Positions 1 to 8,502 of a DNA stretch of 64,000 nt are shown here, piece by piece. The stretch's first letter is position 1; each line of letters starts with the position of its first letter. Under the pieces are notes generated by a model, which was not told where the DNA came from, made no database searches, and saw only the letters and a list, made by a program, of their open reading frames with translations. The stretch comes from Saccharopolyspora gloriosae (GTDB lineage: Bacteria; Actinomycetota; Actinomycetes; Mycobacteriales; Pseudonocardiaceae), in assembly GCF_014203325.1 (NCBI RefSeq), contig NZ_JACHIV010000001.1, positions 4,403,501 to 4,467,500 of the forward strand, written 5' to 3'. A program made the position numbers and the translations under genes.

Positions 1-408
1 CGGTTCCGGGAAGTGCTGCGCCCGGACGAGCTCCCCGCGAGCCCGCTCGACGCGGCACTGAGCCTGGTCGGCACCTACTTCGACGTCGTGGCCGACCTGC
101 CCGCGACGCACCGGGCGCGACTGGTGCTGTGGGCCGACGCGGTGGCCACCGACTCCCCCGACGCGCGTTCCGCGATGACCACGGCCGACCGCGTGTTCCG
201 CGAGGAGATCACGGCGGTGCTGGAACGCGGCAGGAGCACCGGCGAGGTCCCGGACTCGGTGCACCCCGACGGCCTCGCGACGGTGCTCATCGGGATGCTG
301 CGCGGCGTCGCCCTGGAATCGATGATCGACGACACCGTGGACCTCGGCGCGTGCCGCGCGGAGGTCGAACGGCTGCTCACCGCGCGGCTGGCGACCGATG
401 CGCCCTGA
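1..408 (+). CDS. TetR-family regulator, C-terminal part (partial)
   Basis: The frame is open from base 1, so the start and the N-terminal DNA-binding helix-turn-helix lie outside the window. The visible 135 residues are all-helical with an amphipathic pattern typical of TetR C-terminal ligand-binding and dimerisation domains, with helices around RARLVLWADAVA and GLATVLIGMLRGVALESMI. TetR proteins usually repress a neighbouring gene and release DNA on ligand binding. The next gene in the same direction, a metallo-hydrolase at 511, is a possible partner, but the gap is about 100 nt and no operator was recognised. The ligand cannot be inferred. Confidence 0.7.
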   Translation, partial: RFREVLRPDELPASPLDAALSLVGTYFDVVADLPATHRARLVLWADAVATDSPDARSAMTTADRVFREEITAVLERGRSTGEVPDSVHPDGLATVLIGMLRGVALESMIDDTVDLGACRAEVERLLTARLATDAP

Positions 409-510
409 GCGGAACGCCCTCCGCAACCCCGCCCGTCGACCTAGGGTTTCGTTGACAGCCACCGGAAAACGACCGCGCCGGAGCGCGGCCGAGCACGGGA
501 AGAGGCCCTC

Positions 511-1287
511 GTGAAGGTGCACCACCTCAACTGCGGCACCATGCGCTCGCTGGTCGCACCGCTGATCTGCCACGTGCTGCTGATCGAGACCGACGGCGGG
601 CTGGCGCTCGTCGACACCGGGTTCGGCTTGCGCGACATCGCCGCGCCGGCGCAGCGCCTCGGGATGATCCGCCACCTGAACCGACCGGTCCTGGACTCCG
701 AGGAAACAGCGGCCCACCAGGTCGAACGGCTCGGATTCCGCCGCGACGACGTCCGTCACATCGTGCTCACGCACTTCGACTCCGACCACATCGGCGGCCT
801 GTCCGACTTCCCGGACGCCCAGGTGCACCTCACCTCCGCCGAGGCGGCGGGGGCGCTGAGCCCGTCGTCCGGGCAGGAACGGTCCCGGTACCGGCCGGTG
901 CAGTGGGCGCACCACCCGAACCTCGTCGAGCACGGCGCCGACGGCGAAACGTGGCGAGGTTTCGCGGCGGCGGAGGAGCTCACCGGCATCGCCCCCGGCA
1001 TCGTGCTCATCCCGCTGCCCGGCCACACCCGAGGGCACGCGGCCGTCGCGGTGGACGCCGGCGAGCACTGGGTGCTGCACGCCGGTGACGCGTTCTTCCA
1101 CCGCAACACGCTCGACGGCGGCTCGGTGCCCGCGGCGCTGCGGGTGCAGGAGGCCGCCATCGCCCACGACCGGGCTCGGGTCCGCGACAACCACGCCCGC
1201 CTCGCGGAGCTGCACCAGCGGGGCGACCCGGACCTGGCGATCATCTGCGCCCACGACCCGGTGCTGTTCGAGCAGATGCGGGGCTGA
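511..1287 (+). CDS. MBL-fold metallo-hydrolase (lactonase-like)
   Basis: This 258-residue protein of the metallo-beta-lactamase superfamily is probably a cytoplasmic hydrolase. Metal ligands are visible: H88-x-D90-x-D92-H93 in [10 protein letters not shown] (the HxDxDH variant of the usual HxHxDH), H172 in LPGHTRGH, the bridging D193 in AGDAFF, and H248 in CAHDP. This arrangement is common in the AHL-lactonase/hydroxyacylglutathione-hydrolase-like branch, but the substrate is open. The start is GTG 511, with AAGAGG about 6 nt upstream. A TTGACA hexamer at 452-457 could be a -35 box, but no convincing -10 follows. The stop is 15 nt from the stop of the convergent ATPase gene. Confidence 0.8.
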   Translation: MKVHHLNCGTMRSLVAPLICHVLLIETDGGLALVDTGFGLRDIAAPAQRLGMIRHLNRPVLDSEETAAHQVERLGFRRDDVRHIVLTHFDSDHIGGLSDFPDAQVHLTSAEAAGALSPSSGQERSRYRPVQWAHHPNLVEHGADGETWRGFAAAEELTGIAPGIVLIPLPGHTRGHAAVAVDAGEHWVLHAGDAFFHRNTLDGGSVPAALRVQEAAIAHDRARVRDNHARLAELHQRGDPDLAIICAHDPVLFEQMRG

Positions 1288-1304
1288 CCTCCCGCCCGGA
1301 GGTC
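1286..1304. terminator. short hairpin between convergent genes
   Basis: A perfect 7-bp stem (GACCTCC at 1286-1292, GGAGGTC at 1298-1304) with a 5-nt loop overlaps the ends of both convergent genes. It is short and has no U-tract, so it is at best a weak bidirectional terminator. Confidence 0.35.
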
Positions 1305-2043
1305 ACCGGTCGACGATGTGGCACAGGTAGGCGTCCGGGTTGGCGAGGTAGCGGGCCCAGTGGTCGACCTGGTCCAGGTCCGACCACGTCGTGCGCCGCA
1401 GCCCGTGCTCACCCACTTCGAGGACGTCCGCGCCCGGCACTCCGGCGAGGATCGGTGAGTGGGTGGCGCAGATGACCTGCGCGCCGGATTCCCCGATCTC
1501 GTGCAGCAGCGCCACCAACCGCAGGCACGCGCTGAACGACAGGCCCGCTTCCGGCTCGTCGAGCACGTAGAAACCCCGCGCCCCCAGCATCTGGTGGAAG
1601 ACGGCGAGGAACCCTTCGCCGTGGCTCATCCGGACGGTGTCGGCGTCCCAGTAACCGGGGGCGCCCGCGAGGTTGCGGATCATCTCGAACGCGGTCTCCG
1701 CGCGCAGGAAGAAGCCCCGCTTCCCGGTTCGCGACCCGGCGCGCATCTTGGCTCCGGCGGAGGTCGTCTCCAGTTCGAGCACTTCGCCGAGCGGCGTCTT
1801 GGGCCGGCTGCTCGCGTACTTGCGGCCCGCCTTGCCGCCGTGGGAGTCGAGCCCGAAGCCTTCGGCGATGGCCTCGACCAGCGTCGACTTCCCCGACCCG
1901 TTCTCGCCGACCAGCATCGTCACCGGCTTGGTGAACGTGACCCCGTTCTCCGCGACGTCCCGCACGCAGGGAACGGAGAACGGCCACGACCGCCACGACT
2001 CGGGGTGGTGGGCCTCCCGGACCCGCGCCCGCCGAACGAACAC
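1303..2043 (-). CDS. AAA family ATPase (RecF/OLD-like, ABC-type nucleotide-binding)
   Basis: This 246-residue stand-alone ATPase has Walker A GENGSGKST (46-54), an ABC-type signature SHGEG (140-144), Walker B with catalytic glutamate YVLDEPE (159-165), and a switch histidine in ATHSPIL (H195). The short insert between the Walker motifs and the lack of a transporter partner suggest the SMC/RecF/OLD-like 'AAA_15/AAA_21' group rather than a transporter subunit. The start is GTG 2043 because GGGAGG sits 4-5 nt upstream; an in-frame GTG at 2067 lacks a ribosome site. No nuclease or other effector gene lies next to it, so the role is unknown. Confidence 0.75.
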   Translation of the reverse strand: MFVRRARVREAHHPESWRSWPFSVPCVRDVAENGVTFTKPVTMLVGENGSGKSTLVEAIAEGFGLDSHGGKAGRKYASSRPKTPLGEVLELETTSAGAKMRAGSRTGKRGFFLRAETAFEMIRNLAGAPGYWDADTVRMSHGEGFLAVFHQMLGARGFYVLDEPEAGLSFSACLRLVALLHEIGESGAQVICATHSPILAGVPGADVLEVGEHGLRRTTWSDLDQVDHWARYLANPDAYLCHIVDR

Positions 2044-2096
2044 CGCACCTCCCGAAGGTCGCCGCACACCTGTTCGATCCAGGATGCCACAGCGCG

Positions 2097-2933
2097 CTAG
2101 GACACCGGTTGGGTACCGAGGACCGCCAGCAGTTCGAGCCGGTCGGCGTCCTCCGTGCCGGGCTCAGCCGTGTAGATCATGATGCGCAGGTCGGCTCCCG
2201 CGACGCTGAGCACGTCGCAGTCCAGCGTGATCGGCCCGACGCGCGGGTGGTCGACGGTCTTGCGCGAGGCGTCGTGCTCGGCGACGGCACCGGAATCCCA
2301 GAGCTCGGCGAACCGGTCGCTGCGCCGGCGCAGCTCCCCGATCAGGGTGCGCAACCGCGGATCCGCCGGGTACCTGCCCGCCGTCGCGTGCAGGTCGGCG
2401 ACCAGCGCGGCCTCGAACTCGCGGCGACCCCGCGGGGTGTGGCGGACCCGGCCGCCGGGGCCGACCAGGTTGCGCCACACCGCGTTGCGCTCGTGGCCGC
2501 GCCACCCCGACGGATCGCCCATCAACGCCGCGTACAGCGGATTCGCCAGCAGCATCGTCCACGCGGCGTCGAACACCGCGACCGGCGTTCCCGCCAGCCT
2601 GTCGAGCATCCGCTGCACGTTCGGCGTGATCCGGGCGGGAACCACATCGCGTCCCGGCGGCGCGAGACCGGCGACGCGGAACAGGTGCTCGCGCTCGTGC
2701 CCGGACAGCCGCAGCGCCCGCCCCAGCGCCTCCACGACCTGCCCCGACGGGTTCCGCGCCCGCCCCTGTTCGAGGCGGGTCACGTAGTCCACCGAGATCC
2801 CGGCCAGCAACGCCAGCTCTTCGCGGCGCAGTCCCGCGGCCCGCCGCGGACCACCGGCGGGCAACCCCGCCGACTCCGGGCTCACCCGATCCCGCCAGCG
2901 CCGCACCGTTCGTCCGAAGTCCTCCGTCGCCAT
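2097..2933 (-). CDS. XRE-family regulator with MmyB-like ligand-binding domain
   Basis: The 278-residue protein begins with a helix-turn-helix (RREELALLAGISVDYVTRLEQGR, about residues 38-60). An MmyB-type ligand-binding domain follows, with the family pattern VFDAAWTMLLANPLYAALMGD and a WRNLV segment. MmyB-like regulators are frequent in actinomycetes and commonly sit divergent to a short-chain dehydrogenase they control; the SDR gene starts 101 nt away on the other strand. ATG 2933 is chosen because the helix-turn-helix domain starts there; upstream codons would run into the SDR start region. The domain is thought to bind a lipid-like ligand; which one is not visible. Confidence 0.82.
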   Translation of the reverse strand: MATEDFGRTVRRWRDRVSPESAGLPAGGPRRAAGLRREELALLAGISVDYVTRLEQGRARNPSGQVVEALGRALRLSGHEREHLFRVAGLAPPGRDVVPARITPNVQRMLDRLAGTPVAVFDAAWTMLLANPLYAALMGDPSGWRGHERNAVWRNLVGPGGRVRHTPRGRREFEAALVADLHATAGRYPADPRLRTLIGELRRRSDRFAELWDSGAVAEHDASRKTVDHPRVGPITLDCDVLSVAGADLRIMIYTAEPGTEDADRLELLAVLGTQPVS

Positions 2934-3034
2934 GCCCCCACTGTGCGCCGGTCCGCTGCCGACGACCTGGCACTGGTGGTCCCAGGAAGACCGGACTCCT
3001 GGCTGGCCCCGGTGGCCGGACCGAACCTGGGGGC
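2934..3034. promoter_or_regulatory. divergent promoter region, XRE regulator / SDR
   Basis: This 101-nt spacer separates the divergent starts at 2933 and 3035. It contains the imperfect inverted repeat GGTCCCAGGA/TCCTGGCTGG-like around 2978-3005 (shared core CCAGGA/TCCTGG), which is a candidate site for the XRE regulator. This is an inference from symmetry and position; no -10/-35 pair is clear. Confidence 0.35.
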
Positions 3035-3727
3035 ATGACGACGACACTCATCACCGGGGCGAACAAGGGCCTCGGTCACGAAACCGCACGCCGGCTCGTC
3101 GAAGCGGGCCACACCGTGTACGCGGCCGCGCGCGATCCGGAACGCGGGCGAGCGGCCGCCGAGCGGATCGGAGCACGACCCCTCGTGCTGGACGTCACCG
3201 ACGACGCGTCCGTCTCGGCCGCCGCGAAGACCGTCGAAGCCGACGGCGGACTCGACGTGCTCATCAACAACGCGGGCATCGAAGACGCCCCCACCCCCAC
3301 CGCCGAGGTCACGGCCGATCTGATGCGGCGGTTGTTCGAGACGAACGTGTTCGGCATCGTGCGCGTCAGCCACGCGTTCCTGCCGCTGCTGCACCGGTCC
3401 GCCGATCCGGTCGTGGTGAACGTGAGCAGCGGACTCGCCTCGAAAACCCTCGTCAGCGCTGCGGGCACGCCCATGCACGGCTATCCCGGACTCGCCTACC
3501 CCGCGTCGAAATCCGCGGTCAACATGATCACCGTGCAGTACGCCAAGGCGTTCCCGCACATGCGGGTCAACAGCGTCGAACCGGGCTTCACCGCGACCGA
3601 CCTGAACGACCACCGCGGGACCCAGAGCGTCCAGGAGGGCGCGGAGATCATCGTGCGGATGGCGCGCATCGGCCAGGACGGCCCCACCGGCGGCTACTTC
3701 GACGTGCACGGCTCGCTGCCCTGGTGA
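3035..3727 (+). CDS. SDR family oxidoreductase
   Basis: This 230-residue classical short-chain dehydrogenase has the cofactor motif TGANKGLG (7-14), NNAG (78-81), the serine in NVSSG (S131/S132), and the catalytic YxxxK with Y155 and K159 (YPASK). NADP preference is suggested by the basic residue in ARDPERGR after beta-2 (inference). It is divergent from the XRE/MmyB regulator, the usual arrangement for this pair, so expression probably answers to that regulator. GGGGGC precedes the ATG. The substrate is not predictable. A strong terminator follows at 3788. Confidence 0.85.
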   Translation: MTTTLITGANKGLGHETARRLVEAGHTVYAAARDPERGRAAAERIGARPLVLDVTDDASVSAAAKTVEADGGLDVLINNAGIEDAPTPTAEVTADLMRRLFETNVFGIVRVSHAFLPLLHRSADPVVVNVSSGLASKTLVSAAGTPMHGYPGLAYPASKSAVNMITVQYAKAFPHMRVNSVEPGFTATDLNDHRGTQSVQEGAEIIVRMARIGQDGPTGGYFDVHGSLPW

Positions 3728-3787
3728 CGTGAGCCGACGTCCGGGGCCGGCTGGACGTCTCGGGCTCCGATCCGTGCGGTCGCCCCG

Positions 3788-3825
3788 AACGCGGCCCACC
3801 CGGCGCGCACCGGGTGGGCCGCGTT
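3788..3825 (+). terminator. 16-bp perfect hairpin after the SDR gene
   Basis: AACGCGGCCCACCCGG (3788-3803) pairs perfectly with CCGGGTGGGCCGCGTT (3810-3825) around a 6-nt loop. It starts 60 nt after the SDR stop and has the stable GC stem common in actinobacterial intrinsic terminators, without a U-tract. Confidence 0.75.
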
Positions 3826-4198
3826 CCACCCCGCTGCCCGACCCGGCCGGTGGCGGACCGCGCTCGGCGCGAACGTGAGCAGCCGCCGCACGGAAGCGCC
3901 GCCGGACGAGTTCCGCGCGGACGTGACGCGGCCGTTCGCGCGGCTGGAGCCGACGCTCCTCAGTTGTCGCGACGCGGCGGCCCGGCGGCCCGAAAAGCGA
4001 GTAGCGCGCGACGCGAACAATTACTCATAATTGGGCCATGACCTGCTTGTACGAAGGTCATCGGCGCCTCGAAGAGCCTTCCTGGTCGTGTCCCGCTCCG
4101 TGTGGTCGATGTGCACCCGCCAGGCGCCGAGACCCGCCATCTCCCCGCTCGACTGCGGCGTCGCATCGGAATCCGCACTCGACCAAGGTGAAGCACCC
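3826..4198. other. gene-poor stretch with possible coding remnant
   Basis: No complete gene was found here. The plus frame ending at the TAA near 4027-4030 reads VSSRRTEAPPDEFRADV then TRPFARLEPTLLS and ends in DANNYS. It has G/C-biased third positions but no start or recognisable fold, so it may be a decayed gene tail or chance. The reductase leader with AAGGTG lies at the right end. Confidence 0.3.
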
Positions 4199-5107
4199 AT
4201 GCAGCACACGATCCTCGACCGCGTGGAACGGGTCGCCGACGACGTCGTCTCCCTCGTACTGCGCGGCGCGGACGGCCCGCTCGCCCCGTGGACGCCGGGC
4301 GCGCACGTCGACCTGCCGCTGCCGAACCGGCTGACCCGGCAGTACTCGCTGTGCGGCGACCCGGCCGATCGAGAGCGCTACCGCGTCGCGGTGCGGCTCG
4401 ACCGGCTCAGCCGGGGCGGTTCGGAGTACGTGCACCTGTTCCTGCGCGAAGGCCGGAAGCTCGACGTGTCGTTGCCGCGCAACAACTTCCCACTCGTCGA
4501 CGCCCCCGAGTACCTGTTCGTCGCGGGCGGGATCGGCATCACTCCGATACGCCCGATGCTGCGCGCCGCAGCCGGAGCGGGAGCGGTGTTCACGGCGGTG
4601 TACGCGGGAAGATCCGCCGCGAGCATGCCGTTCGCCGCCGAGCTCCGCTCGGAGCACGGCGACCGGGTCCGGCTGGTCGACACCGGGACGCAGACCAGGC
4701 CGGACTTCGCGGCACTCGCCGCCGGGCTGAGCCCGGACGCGCTGGTCTACTGCTGCGGACCGGCACCGATGCTCGACGCCGCGGCGACCGCGTTCCCCGC
4801 CGAACGCCTGCACGTCGAACGATTCCGCCCCGCTGCCAAGGAATTCACGCCGAACACGGCGTTCGAGGTGCACTGCGTCCGATCAGGACGAACGGTCCGG
4901 GTCCCACCGGAGGAGTCCATGCTGGACGCGCTCACCCACGCCGGGAGCCGGGTTCCCTCCGGCTGCCGCGAAGGGGTCTGCGGCAGCTGCGAGATCACCG
5001 TCCTGGCCGGAGAACCCGAGCACCGCGACGACATCGGCGCCCCGGCGGGCCGGGTGTACTCCTGCGTCTCCCGCGCCACCTCCCCCAGCCTCACCGTGGA
5101 CCTGTGA
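4199..5107 (+). CDS. PDR/VanB-family oxidoreductase (flavin reductase with C-terminal 2Fe-2S)
   Basis: The 302-residue protein has the phthalate-dioxygenase-reductase layout. First comes a flavin-binding barrel with RQYS (47-50), then an NAD-binding domain with GGIGITP (110-116) and CCGPAPML (185-192). The C-terminal plant-type 2Fe-2S ferredoxin carries C256, C261, C264 and C289. Such proteins pass electrons from NAD(P)H through flavin and the cluster to an oxygenase. No oxygenase gene is adjacent, so the partner lies elsewhere or is another redox enzyme. AAGGTG 9-14 nt upstream supports ATG 4199. The next gene, a second flavin reductase, starts 17 nt after this stop, so the two are probably co-transcribed. 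Confidence 0.88.
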   Translation: MQHTILDRVERVADDVVSLVLRGADGPLAPWTPGAHVDLPLPNRLTRQYSLCGDPADRERYRVAVRLDRLSRGGSEYVHLFLREGRKLDVSLPRNNFPLVDAPEYLFVAGGIGITPIRPMLRAAAGAGAVFTAVYAGRSAASMPFAAELRSEHGDRVRLVDTGTQTRPDFAALAAGLSPDALVYCCGPAPMLDAAATAFPAERLHVERFRPAAKEFTPNTAFEVHCVRSGRTVRVPPEESMLDALTHAGSRVPSGCREGVCGSCEITVLAGEPEHRDDIGAPAGRVYSCVSRATSPSLTVDL

Positions 5108-5124
5108 CCCGAGGACGAACGACG

Positions 5125-5928
5125 ATGCTCCCGAAACTGCGCGCGCCCGAGACCCGCCGGATGATCACCCTGGAGGTGCTCGCGAACACCCGCGCGACAC
5201 CGAACTTCACCACCGTCACCCTCGGCGGCCCCGACATCGCGCACCTGGAGAACGCGGGGCACGACCAGGCGGTCCGCCTGTTCTTCCCTCGCGACGGGCA
5301 GGACGGGCTCCGGATGCCGGCGTCCTCCGGCAACGCGTGGATGGCGGAACTGCTCCTGCTGCCGAAATCCCGCCGCCCGTGGGTGCGCAACTACACCGTC
5401 CGCCGGATCCGCCCGGAGCTCGGCGAGCTGGACGTCGAATTCGCGCTGCACGGCGACGCGCCGGCCTCCGACTGGGCCCGGCGGGCCCGCCCCGGAGATC
5501 CGGCGGGGATCTTCGACATGGGCATCACCTACCTGCCACCGGCCGACGCCGCCTGGCAACTGCTCGTCGGCGACGAGAGCGCGGTGCCCGCGATCCTGGC
5601 GATCCTGGAGCACGCCCCGGAATCACTGGTCGCGGACGTGTTCTTGGAAGTCCCGGAAAGCGGGGACGTCCGCCGCGACATCATCGCGCCGGAAGGCGTC
5701 CACGTGCGATGGCTCTCCCGCGACGGCAGCGGCGACCGCCCCGGAACGCTCGCGCTCGCGGCGGCGAAGCGGGCCCCGCTGCGACCGGGCCGCTCCTACA
5801 CCTGGACCGCGGGCGAGGCCAAGCTGCCCACCGGCCTGCGCCGCCACCTCGTGCAGGAGCACGGCGTGCCGAAGTCCGACATCGCGTTCTTCGGCTACTG
5901 GCGCCACGGCCGCTCCAGCCCCGGCTGA
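5125..5928 (+). CDS. siderophore-interacting protein (ferric-siderophore reductase)
   Basis: The 267-residue protein belongs to the SIP (ViuB/YqjH-like) family of FAD-dependent reductases that release iron from imported siderophores in the cytoplasm. Supporting motifs are RNYTVRRIRPELGELDVEF (FAD barrel, R-x-Y-T), GDESAVPAI (nucleotide-binding domain), WTAGEA, and the C-terminal DIAFFGYWRHGRSS, which is highly characteristic. The start is ATG 5125 with GAGGAC upstream. It lies 17 nt behind the 2Fe-2S reductase, so the operon may combine two electron-transfer proteins for iron release; the pairing is an inference. Confidence 0.9.
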   Translation: MLPKLRAPETRRMITLEVLANTRATPNFTTVTLGGPDIAHLENAGHDQAVRLFFPRDGQDGLRMPASSGNAWMAELLLLPKSRRPWVRNYTVRRIRPELGELDVEFALHGDAPASDWARRARPGDPAGIFDMGITYLPPADAAWQLLVGDESAVPAILAILEHAPESLVADVFLEVPESGDVRRDIIAPEGVHVRWLSRDGSGDRPGTLALAAAKRAPLRPGRSYTWTAGEAKLPTGLRRHLVQEHGVPKSDIAFFGYWRHGRSSPG

Positions 5929-6009
5929 CCCCGACACGTCGCACGCGGCCGGACCGCCTCTTCACCTCAACGCGCGAACCACGGCCCGCACCTGGACGCA
6001 CGAGCGGGA

Positions 6010-6051
6010 CCGGCCGAGCGGTGCGGGGGAGGGTGGGCACCGCTCGGCCGG
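6010..6051 (+). terminator. 15-bp hairpin downstream of the reductase operon
   Basis: CCGGCCGAGCGGTGC (6010-6024) pairs perfectly with GCACCGCTCGGCCGG (6037-6051) across a 12-nt purine-rich loop. It lies 82 nt after the SIP stop. Confidence 0.6.
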
Positions 6052-6140
6052 AACCGACGTCCGCCGGGGCATCCGGACGCCGGTCTGGGTGCCTCGCCGG
6101 GGCGCTCGCGGTCCGGGGTCACGAGCGCCTCCGGCGAGGC

Positions 6141-6177
6141 GCGGCTCACCGCTGGTCGGGGCACGGCGGTGAGCCGC
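6141..6177 (-). terminator. 11-bp hairpin downstream of the Cys-rich gene pair
   Basis: GCGGCTCACCG (6141-6151) pairs with CGGTGAGCCGC (6167-6177). It lies 22 nt beyond the stop of the minus-strand gene ending at 6199, where a terminator for that operon is expected. Confidence 0.55.
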
Positions 6178-6198
6178 GGTTCAGGGGACCTCCCGCCG

Positions 6199-6525
6199 TC
6201 ACGCAGCGTTCGAGGGGCACCGCTGCTCGCGCGATGCGCGAAACGAACGACGTTCGGCGAGGACGGCCAAGGCGGTGCGGAACACGGCGATGCGCACCGG
6301 CTCCGGATCCACCCCGCCGCCCACGACCACGGCGACGCACGAACCGCACACTTCCCGCCCGTCGCTCGGCAACGGCACGTCGAGAATCCGCCGCATCCGC
6401 CCACTGATCGGATGTCCGCACGCTCCGACGATCACCGACCCGGCCGCGTCCCGCGCGACCACGTGCCAAGTCCCGCACCATTCGGAGGTCATCCAGGCCC
6501 GGCGTTGAACCGAATCCGAACTCAT
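6199..6525 (-). CDS. small Cys-rich protein (putative zinc ribbon)
   Basis: This 108-residue protein of unknown function has C36-G-H38 (ACGHPI) and C60-x-x-C63 (VCGSC), spaced as expected for a zinc ribbon. The ribbon is preceded by WCGTWHVVARD and followed by a helix-forming tail. It is the second gene of a two-gene minus-strand operon: its ATG overlaps the TGA of the upstream gene as ATGA (6522-6525), implying translational coupling. Both genes point away from the XRE-TPR regulator. Small Cys-pair proteins of this kind are common lineage-specific genes in Pseudonocardiales (recollection, not a search). Nucleic-acid or protein binding is only a guess. Confidence 0.6.
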   Translation of the reverse strand: MSSDSVQRRAWMTSEWCGTWHVVARDAAGSVIVGACGHPISGRMRRILDVPLPSDGREVCGSCVAVVVGGGVDPEPVRIAVFRTALAVLAERRSFRASREQRCPSNAA

Positions 6526-6887
6526 GGACCAGGCTCCACGCGCGGCACCGAACCGACCCCGACCACGGCGGGACCTGCGGAGTTCTCCTCTCCCAGAGCC
6601 AAAATCCGCGAGCAGGCCATGCACGGCATGCCCGTTACGCCGTCGAGGACCTCGGCCTCATCGACCCCGAGCACCGCCTCGCACAGCGCGCGGTACTCCC
6701 CCAGAACCGGCCCGGTCGCCACGTGCACCACCCGCCGCGTCTCCCCCACGACTCCACCCCGAAACCGAACCCGCACCGGCCCGCTCACGGCTCGGTCACG
6801 CTGACCGAGGTGCGGAAGAAACCGACTACGTGGTTCGCTTCGCGGATCGGCTGCCGAACGGTCATCTCCCCTAGCCGACACCTTCAT
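6522..6887 (-). CDS. small Cys-containing hypothetical protein
   Basis: The predicted 121-residue protein has a polar, probably disordered N-terminus and then a compact region with H55, C69 (RALCEAV) and C89-x-x-C92 (MPCMACS), a possible metal-binding set. Two in-frame ATGs (6893, 6887) follow AAGGAGG; the second has the better 8-nt spacing and is chosen. Its start region overlaps antisense with the leader of the divergent XRE-TPR gene. ATGA coupling joins it to the downstream Cys-rich gene, and the two share a similar layout with a C-terminal C-x-x-C, so they may be diverged paralogues. Function is unknown. Confidence 0.58.
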   Translation of the reverse strand: MKVSARGDDRSAADPRSEPRSRFLPHLGQRDRAVSGPVRVRFRGGVVGETRRVVHVATGPVLGEYRALCEAVLGVDEAEVLDGVTGMPCMACSRILALGEENSAGPAVVGVGSVPRVEPGP

Positions 6888-7089
6888 GGACATGGCCTCC
6901 TTTTCGTACGAATCGGTTCCTCGCGTCCGCACGGTTCCGACTCGTCATGCCGGACCCTCGACGGCCGAAAAGCTCGCCGTGCCCACAGCATTCAGCGCGC
7001 TCGTCCTCCCCGGAACGGCCTGGAGACGTACCCGGCACGCACTTATGGCGTACGCGATCGCCGATGACTGGATTTCACGGGGAGTCATC

Positions 7090-8502
7090 GTGGACCATCA
7101 GACTGTGACCATTACTCGTTGGACCGGGCTCGAAGCGAAGTTGCTCCGCCAGTCCTTGCGGCTCACCGTCACCGACTTCGCCGCCCTGCTCGGGGTGAAC
7201 CCGAGAACAGTCAACAAATGGGAAGCACGCTGCACCCGGATCACCCCGCTTCCGGAGATGCAATCGGCGCTCGACACCGCTCTGCGCCACGCTGAGGCTG
7301 ATGTGGCCGACCGGTTCCGCGAACTTCGCGACCGAGAGGGCCCACATCAGGCACCCGAACCTGAGGCCGAACAGGTGCATCCACCGGAGGTCGAGCTTGC
7401 TCAACTCGGCGAGTTCATCGGCGAGGACATGGCTTCACGCCGAACATTCCTGAACCTGACGCTCTTGACCGGAGCAGCACTCGTGATCCCGGTTCGCCAA
7501 TGGGCGGCTTCCACCCCGCTCACTTCCTTGGCACCGGGAAAGGTTGGGGCCGAGGAGATCGATGGGTTGGAACGCGCCGTCGAGCTCTTTCGTCACTGGG
7601 ACGCGTCCGGCCACGGCGGTCTCCACCGAAAAGCCGTGGTGGGACAACTGCACGGCGTCATCGACGCGATTCAGCACCGGCGTCCGGCTTCCGAGCGTCG
7701 ACGTCTCTTCACCATCGCCGCCGAGCTCTCCCAGCTCGTCGGCTGGATGACCTACGACGCAAGCCTGCCCGCCAACGCACAGCGCTACTTCCTCTTCGCA
7801 CTTCGCGCGTGTGAGCAGGCCACCGACGTGGAGCTCGGGGCGAAGATCGTGGGTGACATGGCGCAACTGTCCAAGAGCCTCGGCAACTACGACGACAGCC
7901 TCGGCTTGGTGAGAACTGCGTTGGCAACCCTCCCCCGGACCGCCAACCCCCTCGTTCGGGCTGAACTGCTTGGGCACGAGGCGTGCACCTACGCCAGATT
8001 CGGTTCTGAGGACGCGACCAGCACTCGACGATCCGTCGATGCTGCGATGGATGCGTTCGACCAAGTGGCACAAGGCGACCACCGATCTTGGAATCGATAC
8101 ATGGATCGAGCCGAACTCGACAGTCTCGCCGCTTCCGCCTACATCCAGCTCGCGCTTGGAGAAGAGCGTTCCACGTCTTCTGCCACCGAGGCCGAGCACC
8201 ACGCGGTCAACGCCGCCCGCGCTCGTCCAGCGCACCGGGTGCGCAGCCGCCTGTTCGATGATGTGCGCTTAAGCAAAGTGCGCTTGGCCCAACGCGAGGT
8301 CGAGGAATCCACCGAGCTCGCCGATCGAGCCCTGACCCGAGCCATGGCGATCAGCTCCCCGCAAGCGATTCACCGCCTGCGAGTTCACAGCCAGACCCTC
8401 ACTGCCGGTTACGGTGATCTGGCCGTAGTGCGAGCGTTTTCGGCTCGCTTGAGCGAACACCTGCACCAGAGCGAACAGAAGGTGAGCGACGTCCATGCCT
8501 GA
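7090..8502 (+). CDS. XRE-family regulator with TPR-like C-terminal half
   Basis: In this 470-residue protein the N-terminal helix-turn-helix is clear (LRQSLRLTVTDFAALLGV then NPRTVNKWE, about residues 16-42). A linker follows, then at about residue 117 a twin-arginine-like hydrophobic stretch (SRRTFLNLTLLTGAALVIP), then about 300 residues of helical repeats with TPR-style spacing. This XRE-TPR design is frequent in actinomycetes as a peptide or small-molecule-responsive regulator. GTG 7090 has GGGGAG 5 nt upstream; starting at ATG 6886 would overlap the divergent gene and add a helix-poor tail. Codon use is noticeably less GC-biased than in neighbouring genes. It overlaps the acetyltransferase gene by 8 nt. 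Confidence 0.78.
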   Translation: MDHQTVTITRWTGLEAKLLRQSLRLTVTDFAALLGVNPRTVNKWEARCTRITPLPEMQSALDTALRHAEADVADRFRELRDREGPHQAPEPEAEQVHPPEVELAQLGEFIGEDMASRRTFLNLTLLTGAALVIPVRQWAASTPLTSLAPGKVGAEEIDGLERAVELFRHWDASGHGGLHRKAVVGQLHGVIDAIQHRRPASERRRLFTIAAELSQLVGWMTYDASLPANAQRYFLFALRACEQATDVELGAKIVGDMAQLSKSLGNYDDSLGLVRTALATLPRTANPLVRAELLGHEACTYARFGSEDATSTRRSVDAAMDAFDQVAQGDHRSWNRYMDRAELDSLAASAYIQLALGEERSTSSATEAEHHAVNAARARPAHRVRSRLFDDVRLSKVRLAQREVEESTELADRALTRAMAISSPQAIHRLRVHSQTLTAGYGDLAVVRAFSARLSEHLHQSEQKVSDVHA

